Positions 1 to 9,818 of a DNA stretch of 42,037 nucleotides are shown here, one piece after another. This stretch comes from Verrucomicrobiota bacterium (GTDB taxonomy: Bacteria > Verrucomicrobiota > Verrucomicrobiia > Limisphaerales > JAHDYP01), in contig JAHDYP010000019.1 in assembly GCA_023383055.1 (NCBI GenBank), positions 20,080 to 62,116 of the forward strand, read 5' to 3'. A program made the position numbers and the translations under genes. Below the pieces are notes generated by a model. That model was given only the letters and a program-made list of their open reading frames with translations, was not told the origin of the DNA and did not search any database. Numbering within the stretch: the stretch's first letter is position 1; each line of letters starts with the position of its first letter.

Positions 1-288
1 GAAGCGCCGCTCGGCCAGTTCCGCCGCTGCTTGATCGAAGTCGGCGAAGGCGCCCCCGGGATAATGCTGGGTGAGCCAGGAGAAATCCCACATGGCGTTG
101 GTCACCCGGCGCGGGGTCAGAGCGTCCCGCAGGTCGCGCGTGAACTTGAAGGGGCGCGGGCGGGGGACTTGGGGCGGGGCGAGGGAGTGGGTGTCAGCGC
201 GGGTGTAAGCGCCGAGGAGAGTGCCGGCGGCGGTGAGAGCGGCCGAACGGAGGAAATGCCGGCGGTTGAGTGATCCTGGTGTCTTCAT
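1..288 (-). CDS. Tat-exported cellulase-like TIM-barrel protein, N-terminal part (runs off the window)
   Basis: Reading the minus strand from an ATG at 288 gives 96 codons with no stop before the window edge. The protein opens MKTPGSLNRRHFLRSAAL, a twin-arginine (Tat) signal followed by a short hydrophobic stretch ending near GAYTRAD. The mature part has TNAMWDFSWLTQHYPGGAF and then an Ala/Glu-rich helix (FDQAAAELAERRF). That opening resembles the sugar-binding cellulase-like family (PF12876-type) common in Verrucomicrobiota, where it leads into the first barrel strand. A second gene of this kind lies at 34844. No catalytic residue is inside the window, so the activity is inferred. It is divergent from the propeller gene at 647. 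Confidence 0.6.
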   Translation of the reverse strand, partial: MKTPGSLNRRHFLRSAALTAAGTLLGAYTRADTHSLAPPQVPRPRPFKFTRDLRDALTPRRVTNAMWDFSWLTQHYPGGAFADFDQAAAELAERRF

Positions 289-646
289 GGTGGTGTTGCG
301 GTTTGATAAGACCATGATTGGCGGCGGCCGCGAGGTCGAGGGAAACACAGCACGCGGCGGAAGATGACACGCCGCGACGGGCGCGATCGGAACCGCGGAG
401 GTTTCGATGGACCATGGTGTTGAGGGCTGTCATCCCGCATATTCTGTCAAAGACGGTGCCGGGAGGCCAGCTGCTAGCCCGCACATTTCCCAGGCGCCCG
501 GGCGTTTCCGCTTCTGGTGGGCGCCGGATACTTCCAGGAAGCAACTCGCTGAATAGGGCGATTCGCCTATCGCCAGATCCGAATGTCATCATGAAACCCC
601 GACACTTGCCTGGGCAATGGGTTTGGGCGCTGGTAGGCTGCCGACT
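289..646. promoter_or_regulatory. Divergent intergenic region with a small inverted repeat
   Basis: This 358-base gap separates two divergent genes (minus-strand start at 288, plus-strand start at 647), so it should hold promoters for both. I see no convincing -35/-10 pair. One short inverted repeat is visible at 557-574 (GGCGAT, six-base spacer, ATCGCC), which could be an operator or chance. The short open frames here look like high-GC noise. Confidence 0.25.
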
Positions 647-1948
647 ATGATTCACCCGCACCCGGTTCTGGTTTCGCGTCGGCAATTCCTCGTTGCCGCG
701 GGATCAGCTGCCACGGCACTGGTCGCTGGGAACGGCTGTCGCAGCCGCCTTCCGCAGCATGCCGATGATGCGCGTCCAGGCCGGCTGTTCTTCACCTCCC
801 AAGGCCGCACGGGCGTCATCAACGCCGATGGCACCGGGTTGCGCTACTTCAATTTCAAGGTGCCGCAACAAGTGACTTGGCAACCAGGGCCGTTCCTTTC
901 CGACGGGCGGCGCGTGATTTTCCTCAGCATGGAGGAACGTCGCGATGGCCCCGGGCGTCCCTTCGACAAGTTCTACCACCAGACGCCGACTCGTCTTTGG
1001 ATCTACGATCTGGACCGCGACACGTTGACGGAGATTGCGACGAAGGATCGCCTCGCGGTGTTCTACACGCCCGCACTGCTTGTTTCCGACAAGCGAATCC
1101 TGGTGCAGGTGGTGCGCGATGAAGGTGGACAAATCTTCAGCATGAACCTGGATGGCACTGATGCGCGCGCGTTCACCGGGCTCGGCGAGGGCTTGCCCTA
1201 TGGCCTCAGCTTGAGGCCGGACCGGCGCCGCGTGGCGTATCACCTCGCCAGTCCGGAGGGCTACCAGATTTGGACGAGCAGTATCGATGGGACGGAGCGT
1301 GTTCGCGTCGCGGCGCACCGTGATCAACTCTACTTCGGACCGACCTGGTCGCCGGACGGTCAGTGGTTGTTGTTTCAGGGTTGCCAGTTCCAGTCTGATC
1401 CCGGGCACGACTGGAGCGACGTCTGCATCGCGCGCCCGGGTGGAAGCGACTTTCGTGTATTGACCGAAGGCCAGGCGATGTGGTTCGCGGCCACCTACGG
1501 CAATCCACAAAACCGCGGCGGCGGTTCGAACCTCCCTGCCTGGACGCCGGATGGCCAGGTCCTCTTCCCGCGACGTTCTCCCGGCGCCAAAGTGCCGTGG
1601 GAGTTTCAGGCGAATCGGCCGGACACGGATCACTTCAATCGCGATTTCATGCCCGGGGCAGCGCGCGGCGGCGTGCAGATTTGCCGGCTGAATCCGAGCA
1701 CCGGACAGACGACGCCGTTGACACCGGAAAGCCCGAACGTGTGGGACTTCCGCGCCAGCGCTTCGGACGATGGCCGGGCGATCGCATTCTGCCGCGCGGA
1801 AACTGGCGAAGTGCCCGGACTCTGGGTGATGGACACCGATGGACAGCACGCACGCTTGCTCACGCGCGGCATCGATGACCAGGGGGCAGACCACCCGCGT
1901 TGGTTGCCAGGAGGGTTTGCCCCGGTGTTTTCAAAGGACAAAGAATGA
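647..1948 (+). CDS. Tat-signal lipoprotein with TolB/oligogalacturonate-lyase-like beta-propeller
   Basis: The ATG at 647 is preferred over the upstream one at 617 because the signal sequence begins soon after it: VSRRQFLVAAGSAATALVAG followed by N-G-C, a twin-arginine signal with a lipobox-like cysteine. The roughly 400-residue mature part is a WD40-like (PD40) propeller. Its blades show repeated patterns such as FTSQGRTGVINADGTG, WSPDGQWLLFQG, WTPDGQVLFPR and LWVMDTDGQHARLLT. Similar folds occur in TolB and in oligogalacturonate lyases. I see no clear metal-binding histidine set, so a binding or sensing role is as likely as lyase activity. It stands upstream of a run of glycan-degrading genes, which suggests a surface or periplasmic role there. 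Confidence 0.65.
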   Translation: MIHPHPVLVSRRQFLVAAGSAATALVAGNGCRSRLPQHADDARPGRLFFTSQGRTGVINADGTGLRYFNFKVPQQVTWQPGPFLSDGRRVIFLSMEERRDGPGRPFDKFYHQTPTRLWIYDLDRDTLTEIATKDRLAVFYTPALLVSDKRILVQVVRDEGGQIFSMNLDGTDARAFTGLGEGLPYGLSLRPDRRRVAYHLASPEGYQIWTSSIDGTERVRVAAHRDQLYFGPTWSPDGQWLLFQGCQFQSDPGHDWSDVCIARPGGSDFRVLTEGQAMWFAATYGNPQNRGGGSNLPAWTPDGQVLFPRRSPGAKVPWEFQANRPDTDHFNRDFMPGAARGGVQICRLNPSTGQTTPLTPESPNVWDFRASASDDGRAIAFCRAETGEVPGLWVMDTDGQHARLLTRGIDDQGADHPRWLPGGFAPVFSKDKE

Positions 1949-2218
1949 AGACTCAACCAGTCCCTTGGATGGTTTTGTGCGAAACACAGGCTTCCGACTC
2001 GTATCTGGTTCTCGACACAGTCGCCTCTCGGCGGGACGCATGTGAGCAGCCGTCAAACGCGGCAGTGCGATGAGGGCCGGGCGTTCACGCGATGACCAGA
2101 ATCCAGCTTCCGCAGATTCACAAGAACGCTCCGGCGCGTCGTCGACAGGGTCTTCAGCGCGGCTTCGAGATTGAAGGGGCGCGGCGATCCGCGTAGGGTT
2201 TCGGCACTCTTATAGGTC
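1949..2218. other. Intergenic region, no gene recognised
   Basis: This is a 270-base gap between the propeller gene and the GH127-like gene. Open frames on both strands are short or only extend shadows of the neighbours. A 16-base string, GCCGGGCGTTCACGCG, at 2076-2091 recurs exactly at 22447-22462, but one such match is near chance expectation. No promoter or terminator stands out. Confidence 0.3.
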
Positions 2219-3733
2219 ATGAAACGTGCCGTTGCTTTCCTCGCGTTGTTTTCCTGGGCCACCGGTGCGTCGAGCGATGCATGGGACCATGGCAGTTCGA
2301 TTCCTGTTCGCGCGGCCATCGAGCCCGCGGTGGCCGACCTGACCCCGCCGTTGCCGCCGGGGGACGTGGTGATCGGCGGGTTGCTGGGGGAACGGGTGCG
2401 TGCCCACACCTCGGGACGCGTCAGCAACATCGATGAAGAGGTGTTGCTGGCCGGATTTCGCCGGCGGCCGGGGTCGCACCCATGGATTGGCGAGCATGTG
2501 GGCAAATGGCTGCACGCGGCGTCCCTGCTGTGGTTGCATTCTCCCGAACCGGGATTGCGGGAGAAGCTGACGCGCGTGGGCACCGGGTTGATGGCTACGC
2601 AGGGTGCCGATGGTTACCTGGGGACTTATGTGCCGGAGAAACGACTCGGGCTGTACCCCGGAGCGGCATGGGATGGCAAGAGCTGGCATGACTCGGACTG
2701 GGATGTGTGGGTTCACAAGTACGCGCTGATCGGGCTGCTTTCGTATCACGGGATTTCCGGGGACGAATCGGCGCTGCTGGCTTGCCGCCGCGTGGGGGAT
2801 CTCCTGGCTTCGCAGTTTCCGCGAGAACGAAGCATCCTGATTGCGGGAACGCACGCGGGGATGGCGCCGACCTCGGTGCTCGAGCCGATGGTGTTGCTTT
2901 ACCGAGCGACGGGTGAGCAACGCTATTTGGATTTTGCCCATTACATTCCGCTCGAAGGCCAAAAACCTTTTCGCCCGGATTCACCGGGCACACGCGGCAT
3001 GGACTGCTGCAACTCGTCCGGACCGCGCGCGCTCGGGCTGGCCTCGACCGTTCTCGGCACGCGTCACGGAGGCGGATTTCGGATTCACACGTTTTCTCCG
3101 GCGCGATGGGATGTGACGCTGGCCGGTGTGCCAGTGGATGTGATTCTGGCGAGCCGGTTTCCCAGCGACGGCCTGGGAAGCATCCAGGTGGATCCGGAAC
3201 GCGAGGTGGAATTTGAACTGGGCATTCGGATCCCGCGCTGGACCCGTGAGCCCCGCGTGACCATTGCGGATCGAAGCTTCGAGGCTCAACCAGGCACCTA
3301 CCTCGAGATCCGCCGCGTATGGCGTCGCGGCGATGTCGTTCAGTTTTCTTTTCCAATTGTTCCCACGGTGCATCTTGGCACTGGATCCAATGAAGGGCGG
3401 GTGGCGGTGACCGCGGGGCCGCTGGTGCTGGCGCTCGATCAGGCGGATAACCGGAACATCCCCACGCCCGGGCAGGTGGCGCTTGCTTCCGTGTCGGCAG
3501 CAGACCTGGACTTCCGCAGCCGGCCCGTGACAGGCAACCGTTCCTGGGCAGAGCAGGTGTTGTGGGAATGCAACTTGATCGATCTTGCGGCTGTCGCCCA
3601 GGGCCGGGACGGTCATTTTCGGGGGTTATTGCGTCCCTTCCTGGACGCGGGGTCATGGGACGCGACGCAGTACGCGGTTTGGTTGCGTGCGCCGTCCGGT
3701 GAGCTCAGGGAGTCGTCGACCCAACCGCATTGA
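2219..3733 (+). CDS. GH127 (DUF1680) beta-L-arabinofuranosidase-like protein with an internal deletion
   Basis: The 504-residue product starts with a Sec-type signal (MKRAVAFLALFSWATGASS). Residues 50-242 match the first part of the GH127/DUF1680 (alpha/alpha)6 barrel: HPWIGEHVGKWLHAA, QGADGYLGTYVPEKR, WDVWVHKYALIGLLSYH, LEPMVLLYRATGEQRYLDFA. At residue 243 the sequence jumps from AHYI straight to PLEGQKPF, then to the D-C-C-N-S-S-G-P-R motif (cysteines 263-264) and the C-terminal beta-sandwich. Full-length relatives are about 620-650 residues. They carry here a segment of roughly 130 residues with the G-E-T-C motif, whose Glu and Cys help form the zinc-cysteine active site; I find no such motif in this protein. 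The reading frame is intact across the joint (about 2945-2950). It is probably inactive as an arabinofuranosidase, and is either a pseudogene in progress or a retained scaffold. Confidence 0.75.
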   Translation: MKRAVAFLALFSWATGASSDAWDHGSSIPVRAAIEPAVADLTPPLPPGDVVIGGLLGERVRAHTSGRVSNIDEEVLLAGFRRRPGSHPWIGEHVGKWLHAASLLWLHSPEPGLREKLTRVGTGLMATQGADGYLGTYVPEKRLGLYPGAAWDGKSWHDSDWDVWVHKYALIGLLSYHGISGDESALLACRRVGDLLASQFPRERSILIAGTHAGMAPTSVLEPMVLLYRATGEQRYLDFAHYIPLEGQKPFRPDSPGTRGMDCCNSSGPRALGLASTVLGTRHGGGFRIHTFSPARWDVTLAGVPVDVILASRFPSDGLGSIQVDPEREVEFELGIRIPRWTREPRVTIADRSFEAQPGTYLEIRRVWRRGDVVQFSFPIVPTVHLGTGSNEGRVAVTAGPLVLALDQADNRNIPTPGQVALASVSAADLDFRSRPVTGNRSWAEQVLWECNLIDLAAVAQGRDGHFRGLLRPFLDAGSWDATQYAVWLRAPSGELRESSTQPH

Positions 3734-3780
3734 AGCGGCGCAGGTGGTGTGTTTTGATTTACGGCAGCAACCGATAAGAC

Positions 3781-5421
3781 ATGAAATCCACATCCATTCC
3801 CTTGCTCGCGCTGGCGGTGAGCCTATTCCTCATGCCCGCCACAACCGCCAACTCGCAATCCGTTCAGACCGCGCCGCAGTGGCAGGAGGTCGAACTCGTG
3901 TTCACGGCCGAACGCGACACCGCGAATCCCTACACGGACACGCTGGCGTGGGTGGATTTTATTCACGAGGATGGGATGAAGCTCCGGCGGCCGATGTTCT
4001 GGGATGGTGATCGGACTTTTCGTGTGCGCTTTGCCTCGAACCGATCGGCGGGTGCGTGGCGCTGGCAATCGGCTTCCGCCAATCAGGATCCCGGATTGCA
4101 CGACCGCAACGGCACCTTGACCGCCGCTCCCGGCCGGACCTCGACGGAAGCCACGATCTTCGAGCGTCATGGTTTTTGGAGCATTCCCGCGGGCGGTCGC
4201 AACCTGATCCACGCGGACGGCACGCCCCGCCTGCTCTGCGCGGACACGCCGTGGGCATTGCCGTGGCGGGCGACCCTCGAGCAGGCGGAAGTATACGCCG
4301 CCGATCGGAAGGCCAAGGGCTACAACGCGGCGCTGCTCATGTCCGTGCAGCCGGATATGAAGGCCACCGGACCGCGCTCCCGCACGGAGGATCTGGGGTT
4401 CGACGTCGGTTTCGAAGATTTGCCCCAGGGGACGTTGCGGCGGCCGAATCCCGAGTACTTCCAAATGTTCGACAAGCTGACGGGCATTCTCGTCGCGCAG
4501 GGCATTGCGCCGGTGTTCCAGCCGGTGTTTCATGGCTACGGCTGGAAAGGGCGGACTGTCGCCGGCAACGTGGTGAGCGCGGAGGATTACGCCCGGTATT
4601 GCCGATATCTGGTGGCGCGTTACGGCGCACGGCCCGCCATCTGGCTCGTGGGTGGCGATGGTCCAGGCACCGCGCCGGCCATTCTCGAACAACTGGACCG
4701 AGCGGGGCGGACCATCCGCGAGTGGGATCCCTACCGGCAGCCGATCGGGATTCACTATTCGCCGCACGCGTTGAACCGCACGCATCAGGACAAGGGCTGG
4801 CTCGATTTCCAGTGGTGTCAGACCGGTCACAACGGCGAGCACGTTCCCGAGCGCGTTGCCGACATGTGGCGCAACCTGCCGGTCAAGGCCGTGGCCAACG
4901 GCGAACCCACCTACGAAAACATCGGCCGCACCGGGCGCGGCGCCGGTTGGTGGCAAGGGCACGAGGCCTGGCTCAACCTCACCGCCGGTGGATCGATGGG
5001 AGTGGTCTATGGCGCGGCAAGTCTCTGGCAGTGGCGTCTTCACCCCAGCGAACCCGATCACGCCGACTGGTGCACCGCACCGGGCGCGGGTTGGCGCGAG
5101 GCGCTGGATTTCGAGGGTTCACGGTATCCGGGCATTGCGGCGAAGATCTTCGACGGACTGCCCCTGGCCGGCATGGAACCTAACTGGGTTTACACCTATG
5201 GCCGACGCGGACTGGCGGTGCCCGGCAAGCTCTTCGTCCTCTACCTGCCCGAGGGCGGCCCCGTGGCCATCCTTTCGCGCGACGTGCCGCGGGCCTATCG
5301 CGTTTTTGATCCACGCACAGGTGAAGTCCTGAGCGAAGAACGATTGCCGGACACACAACCGGCGCAGGCGATGAGCGGTCCCGGCTCCGACCCGCGGGTG
5401 CTGGTGTTCCACGCGAAGTGA
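3781..5421 (+). CDS. GH140-like apiosidase (DUF5060 + DUF4038)
   Basis: This secreted protein of 546 residues has a signal peptide ([25 protein letters not shown]). It has the order expected of the family: an N-terminal beta-sandwich (DUF5060, about 30-120, with [17 protein letters not shown] and [16 protein letters not shown]), a TIM barrel (DUF4038, about 130-440, with [17 protein letters not shown] and [13 protein letters not shown]), and a short C-terminal beta domain (about 450-546). Candidate catalytic acids are the Asp in WLVGGDGPG (about 291) and the Glu in [10 protein letters not shown] (about 372), the positions expected for the acid/base and nucleophile. GH140 members cleave apiose from rhamnogalacturonan-II side chains; the exact substrate here is inferred. 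Length and motifs look complete, unlike several neighbours. It lies 47 bases after the GH127-like gene, on the same strand. Confidence 0.75.
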   Translation: MKSTSIPLLALAVSLFLMPATTANSQSVQTAPQWQEVELVFTAERDTANPYTDTLAWVDFIHEDGMKLRRPMFWDGDRTFRVRFASNRSAGAWRWQSASANQDPGLHDRNGTLTAAPGRTSTEATIFERHGFWSIPAGGRNLIHADGTPRLLCADTPWALPWRATLEQAEVYAADRKAKGYNAALLMSVQPDMKATGPRSRTEDLGFDVGFEDLPQGTLRRPNPEYFQMFDKLTGILVAQGIAPVFQPVFHGYGWKGRTVAGNVVSAEDYARYCRYLVARYGARPAIWLVGGDGPGTAPAILEQLDRAGRTIREWDPYRQPIGIHYSPHALNRTHQDKGWLDFQWCQTGHNGEHVPERVADMWRNLPVKAVANGEPTYENIGRTGRGAGWWQGHEAWLNLTAGGSMGVVYGAASLWQWRLHPSEPDHADWCTAPGAGWREALDFEGSRYPGIAAKIFDGLPLAGMEPNWVYTYGRRGLAVPGKLFVLYLPEGGPVAILSRDVPRAYRVFDPRTGEVLSEERLPDTQPAQAMSGPGSDPRVLVFHAK

Positions 5422-5542
5422 TCGCGGATCATCGCGCTCCATCCAGGTGGGCTGGCGGATAGAACAGGAGGGATGGTCGTTTTCGCTTGAGCCATCCGCT
5501 CCCTTTCCGCAGGCTGCCCGCATGCCCAACGCACAGAATCCC

Positions 5543-7411
5543 ATGAGCGCCAGGACCGCGTTCAGCCCGGTGAGACACCTTGTCGGATGCGGTCCGACCT
5601 CCCGATGGCTGGCGACCGCACTTTCCGCGCTGACGTTCTCCCTCCTGCTCCCGGCCCAACTTGGCCACGCCGGCGAGCCGCCCGCGCGCCAGACCGCCGT
5701 CACCATTGTCGGGGACGCGTTCCAGATCAATGGCCAGCCGACCTACCCAGGCCGAACCTGGCGCGGCCATAAGATCGAGGGGCTCCTCATGAATTCCCGG
5801 ATGGTGCAGGGCATCTTCGACGATCTCAACCCGGAGACGGCCACGCGCTGGGCCTATGCGGATACCGGGCGCTGGGATGCCGACCGCAACACCAGCGAGT
5901 TCATCGCCGCCCTGCCTGATTGGCACCGGCACGGGCTGCTCTGCGCGGTCGTCAACCTTCAGGGCGGCAGTCCCGAAGGCTATTCGCGTGCCCAGCCGTG
6001 GCATAATTCCGCCATTGCTGCCGACGGGTCATTGCGGGCCGACTACATGGCCCGGCTCGAACGGATTCTGAATCGCGCGGATGAACTCGGCATGGTGATC
6101 ATGCTCGGCATCTTTTATTTCGGGCAGGATGAGCGACTCGAGGACGACGAAGCGGTGAAACGGGCGGTGGTCAACACCGTGGACTGGATCGCCGAACGCC
6201 GTTACTCGAACGTCCTCCTCGAGATCGCCAACGAATGTGACAACGGTGGGTATCTCCGCGACAGCATCAAAGCCCCCCGCGTTCACGAGTTGATCCGACT
6301 CGCCCAAGACCGTGCCGCCAAGCACGGGCACACGCTCCCGGTCAGTGTCAGTTACAATGGCGGTTCCATCCCTCGCCCCAACGTTGTCCGCACCGCTGAT
6401 TACCTCCTTCTGCATGGAAACGGGGTTAGCGATCCACGCCGCATGGTCGAGATGATCCGCACCGTCCGCCAGATGCCGGAATACCGCGGCCAGCCGATCA
6501 TCAACAACGAGGACGACCGCCCGTGGCGCGACGCGCACCAGGGCTGGGGGCACGAAGGCAACAACTTCGTTGCCTGTGTCACCAATTATGTTTCCTGGGG
6601 CTATTTCGACTTCCGCGAATCGGGCGAGTCATTCGACGAGGGTTTTCAGAGCGTGCCGGTCAACTGGCGGATCAGTTCCGAACGCAAACGCGCCTTCTTC
6701 GGGCGGTTGGCTGACATCACCGGGGGCTGGACCCGTTTGTTCGATGGCCAGACGCTGACTGGCTGGCAGGTGAAAGGCCTCGAGGCGGACCGGGACAAGA
6801 CCTTTTGGACGGTGCGGGACGGCGCCATCGTGTGCGACTCGATGGACAGCACCGACCACGATTACGTCTGGCTCATGACGGAACGGGAATACGACGACTT
6901 CGAGTTGCGCCTGCAGGTGCGTTCGCATGCCGATTCCCCCGGCAATTCGGGCATCCAGATTCGTTCCCGCTACGATGACTCATCCGGCTGGCTCGACGGC
7001 CCGCAGGTGGATCTCCATCCGCCTGCCGGCTGGCGCTCCGGCTTGATCTACGACGAAACCCGCGGTCACCAGCGCTGGATCTTCCCATCCCTGCCGGACT
7101 GGCAGATCGAACCCGCGCAAGGCCCTCGGGAATGGCAATGGCACCGGGACGGCTGGAACGAGGTGATCATTCGTTGCCAGGGCACGAGGATCGTTACCCG
7201 GATCAATGGCCATGTGATTGCCGACTACGACGGCGCCGGTGTGCTCGACGACGCCGCGCACCAGCAACACCACGCCGGCATGAAAGGGTTCATCGCGCTG
7301 CAGCTCCACAAACACGACCGCCTGCGGATCGACTTCAAGGACATCTTCATCCGACCGCTCGGTTCGAAAGAGTCTTACTTGATTGAGGCCACAACAGCAC
7401 TGAAACCCTGA
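5543..7411 (+). CDS. TIM-barrel glycosidase fused to a DUF1080 (3-keto-disaccharide hydrolase) domain
   Basis: The start is uncertain: ATGs at 5522 and 5543 are both plausible, and an in-frame ATG at 5447 would add an unlikely leader. A membrane-spanning signal ([19 protein letters not shown]) follows. Residues about 50-390 form a glycosidase-type TIM barrel, with an acid/base candidate in [14 protein letters not shown] (about 229) and a nucleophile candidate in [12 protein letters not shown] (about 321). Residues about 395-615 are a DUF1080 (PF06439) concanavalin-like domain, recognised by [30 protein letters not shown] and [23 protein letters not shown]1080 proteins have been linked to hydrolysis of 3-keto-glycosides. 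Joining the two suggests a bifunctional periplasmic enzyme or a barrel with an accessory binding domain. Its stop overlaps the next start (TGATG at 7409-7413), so the esterase gene was once translationally coupled to it. Confidence 0.75.
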   Translation: MSARTAFSPVRHLVGCGPTSRWLATALSALTFSLLLPAQLGHAGEPPARQTAVTIVGDAFQINGQPTYPGRTWRGHKIEGLLMNSRMVQGIFDDLNPETATRWAYADTGRWDADRNTSEFIAALPDWHRHGLLCAVVNLQGGSPEGYSRAQPWHNSAIAADGSLRADYMARLERILNRADELGMVIMLGIFYFGQDERLEDDEAVKRAVVNTVDWIAERRYSNVLLEIANECDNGGYLRDSIKAPRVHELIRLAQDRAAKHGHTLPVSVSYNGGSIPRPNVVRTADYLLLHGNGVSDPRRMVEMIRTVRQMPEYRGQPIINNEDDRPWRDAHQGWGHEGNNFVACVTNYVSWGYFDFRESGESFDEGFQSVPVNWRISSERKRAFFGRLADITGGWTRLFDGQTLTGWQVKGLEADRDKTFWTVRDGAIVCDSMDSTDHDYVWLMTEREYDDFELRLQVRSHADSPGNSGIQIRSRYDDSSGWLDGPQVDLHPPAGWRSGLIYDETRGHQRWIFPSLPDWQIEPAQGPREWQWHRDGWNEVIIRCQGTRIVTRINGHVIADYDGAGVLDDAAHQQHHAGMKGFIALQLHKHDRLRIDFKDIFIRPLGSKESYLIEATTALKP

Positions 7412-8186
7412 TGAAGAAGAACCTCATGACCGGCCACCTGATGGCTCAGATCGCCGTGCCGGCCGTGCTGCTCTGCGCCGGATCGATTTCGGCCGACGAA
7501 CCGAAGAACCACGATTTCGACGTGATTCGCGAGGAGGCGAGGTGCCGCCCTATCAACTGCCGCCGCTCCTGGTGTCGTCCGAGGGCAAGCCCATCACCAC
7601 GCCGGAGGAGTGGTTCGACATCCGGCGTCCCCAGATTATGGCGTTGTTCGGCAACCTGGTCTACGGCGTCGTACCGGCGCCGGAATTGCCTATCAAGACG
7701 ACGATTGAAGTGGTGAAGACGGACCGCGAATTCATGGGGGGCAAAGCCACGCGCAAGGACGTGCGTATCCGCTTCGAGAACGCCAAGGGCTCGGCGGAGA
7801 TGCTGATCCTTGTGTTCACACCCAACAATGCCGACCGACCAGCCCCGGCATTTCTGCTCCACAGCTTCGCGAGCACGAAGGACGATCTGCCGGTGGACCA
7901 GCACATGTTGATCGCCTGCATCGCCCCGCGCCCGGTCTACGTGGCAAGCGGTGTCGAGGATTTCTGGGCCGATCCGCGTGGGAAATACCTGTCCGCCTAC
8001 CACGCCAGCCCGGTCTACCGGTTGCTCGGGAAGACGGGCCTGGATTCCGAGGCCTCGACGCCCGTCGGCCAGGCCATCCTCCAGTCCAGCGTGGGTTACC
8101 ACAACCGGCCCGGCGGACACTCAGTCGAAATGTTCGACTGGCTGCGGTTTCTCGAATTCGCCGGGGAACAGCTGAGGACCGAATGA
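7411..8186 (+). pseudogene. CE15 glucuronoyl/acetyl esterase pseudogene: frameshift plus loss of the catalytic serine region
   Basis: The first frame starts at 7411 with a signal peptide ([21 protein letters not shown]) and runs to [10 protein letters not shown] one-base loss near 7537 then moves the family sequence to another frame: [39 protein letters not shown]. This matches the N-terminal half of CE15-type esterases. At about 7854-7875 it jumps from [10 protein letters not shown] to [19 protein letters not shown], which belongs near the family's C-terminus, followed by [21 protein letters not shown] and the histidine-containing [19 protein letters not shown]. The segment between, with the G-x-S-R-x-G-K nucleophile elbow, is absent. 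Both lesions argue for a dead gene. An ATG at 7542 could still initiate a 214-residue product with no catalytic serine. Confidence 0.75.
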
Positions 8187-8261
8187 TCCGGCGGCAGTTC
8201 GACTTCAAGCGAGCGTGTAATCACGCCACAACCTGGCCGGTCGCGTGAACCTGGCTCACAC

Positions 8262-9818
8262 ATGAAGAACCCGAGGGTCGAATCCTCGGAAGCGCGGAAT
8301 GCTTCGCTGAGACCGCGTCGGCGACGTGTGCTGCGTTGGGTGAAGTGGTCGTCATTGGGGTGCCTGGGCGTGGTATCGCTGTTGGGGTTGTTGACGGTGG
8401 GCTTGTGCCTCCTGGCGGCCAATGCCGTGCCCAAATCGTTCCCTGTCGTTCCGGACCCCATCCCGCCTCCCCAGCGCGGGGCCGACCTGGGGTCGGGACT
8501 CGACGGGTTTGCCTCGCCTTACATCGGTCACACCGGGAGTTGGGATGGCAAGGGTGGGGCGATGTTCGGGGCTTCCAAGGTGCCGGATCTCGATGCCGAG
8601 GTGGCGATGGGTCTACGGTGGACCTTCATGTGCGTCTACTGGCGGGCCCTGGAACCCGACGGACCGGTCGACCTGACCGGCAGCCTCCCACCCGCGTGGA
8701 GATCGCTGGATGAATTCGTCAAGGCCGCCCACCAGCGCAAACTCAACATTCTCATGCAAGCGCCCGTGGTGGGTGGCAACGCCGGTGGACCCCCGCAATG
8801 GGCTGGCCGACGTGAACCGGGTAGATCCGCGCCTCGGGATATGGCCGCACTCGCGGAGTTTGCCGGCAAGCTGGCGCGGCGGTATTGCCCGGGCGGCGAT
8901 CTGGCTCGAAAGGAAGGCTGGGGCGCGTCCTATGGGGTTCGGGCGTGGGAACTCGACAACGAACCGGAGTCCTATCGGACGAATTGGAAGGGACAAGCGG
9001 CGGATTACGCCGAGTTCGTGACCTTGGCGGGCGCGGCGATCAAGCAGGTCGATCCGCAAGCGCTCGTTCTGGCACCGGCCGTAGCCTCCGGCGCGCATGC
9101 CGCCGCTTGGCTCGAGGGTGCGTTGAACGCCCAGGCGCTGGCGGGCTCAACCGTGTTCCGGGGACGGGGAAGGCCATACTCCATGGGTCCCGTGACCGAC
9201 GTTGTCACCTTCCACAATTATGAAGGCCTGAACACCTTCTTCGCCGGTGAGGATTATCCAGTGACGCGAGCCTTCCAGGAAGTACGCCGGACTTTCGAGG
9301 ACTGGGAAACGCGCGCTCCCGGGTTCGCCTACGCCCGCAAGCAGGAGTACTGGCATACCGAAGGCAACTTCGACTTCGTCGGCTTGATGTCGGAGAGTCG
9401 ACGGGCCGCCTGGCGGTGGCAGTTCTTCACGCGCGCTTTCGCCGCGGGAATTCGAAAGGTGACGGTGATGGACGCCAAGCCACTCGAACAGACCGCCGTC
9501 CGGTTGTACCTCGAGGCGTTGCCCAACCCTTTCCCCATGCATCCGGCGACCGACGAGATCTCGATCATCCAAGGGCAAGCCCACGCCTTCCGGCATGCGG
9601 ACGGCGCCGGGTTGGCGAGCGGCCGGGTCTGGGTCGTGTGGGCTGCCGTGGACACCGGTGATGCGGTTGTCGCCCTTCCGGTTATCGGCGAAACAGTGGA
9701 GGTCATCGACCTCGGGGGCCGGCGGCGGAACCTGCGAGCCGAGCAGGGTCGAATTGAGGTCAGGCTGCCGGGAGACGCGAAGATGCCGCCGCCTTTGCTG
9801 GTGATCGATCGCGAATGA
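8262..9818 (+). CDS. Membrane-anchored clan GH-A glycosidase (GH39/GH5-like)
   Basis: The 518-residue product has a basic N-terminus (RPRRRRVLRWVKW) and one transmembrane helix at about 30-55 (LGCLGVVSLLGLLTVGLCLL), so the enzyme probably faces the periplasm as a type II anchored protein. The barrel follows from about residue 75. The acid/base candidate lies in VRAWELDNEPESY (about 232), an N-E-P motif at the end of strand 4. The nucleophile candidate lies in KQEYWHTEGNFDF (about 368). A small beta domain closes the chain (RVWVVWAAVDTGDAVVALP). These features fit clan GH-A, closest by eye to GH39-like xylosidases, but I would not fix the family. Its stop overlaps the start of the TPR gene by four bases (ATGA at 9815), so the two are translationally coupled. 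Confidence 0.7.
   Translation: MKNPRVESSEARNASLRPRRRRVLRWVKWSSLGCLGVVSLLGLLTVGLCLLAANAVPKSFPVVPDPIPPPQRGADLGSGLDGFASPYIGHTGSWDGKGGAMFGASKVPDLDAEVAMGLRWTFMCVYWRALEPDGPVDLTGSLPPAWRSLDEFVKAAHQRKLNILMQAPVVGGNAGGPPQWAGRREPGRSAPRDMAALAEFAGKLARRYCPGGDLARKEGWGASYGVRAWELDNEPESYRTNWKGQAADYAEFVTLAGAAIKQVDPQALVLAPAVASGAHAAAWLEGALNAQALAGSTVFRGRGRPYSMGPVTDVVTFHNYEGLNTFFAGEDYPVTRAFQEVRRTFEDWETRAPGFAYARKQEYWHTEGNFDFVGLMSESRRAAWRWQFFTRAFAAGIRKVTVMDAKPLEQTAVRLYLEALPNPFPMHPATDEISIIQGQAHAFRHADGAGLASGRVWVVWAAVDTGDAVVALPVIGETVEVIDLGGRRRNLRAEQGRIEVRLPGDAKMPPPLLVIDRE

Noticed and set aside
2076..2091. 16-base string GCCGGGCGTTCACGCG shared with 22447-22462
   Set aside because: A single exact 16-base match in 42 kb of GC-rich DNA is near chance; no other copies or flanking similarity were seen.
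4056..5183. 375-codon plus-strand frame inside the GH140-like gene
   Set aside because: Off-frame overlap rich in Arg, with no domain; the GH140 frame carries the motifs.
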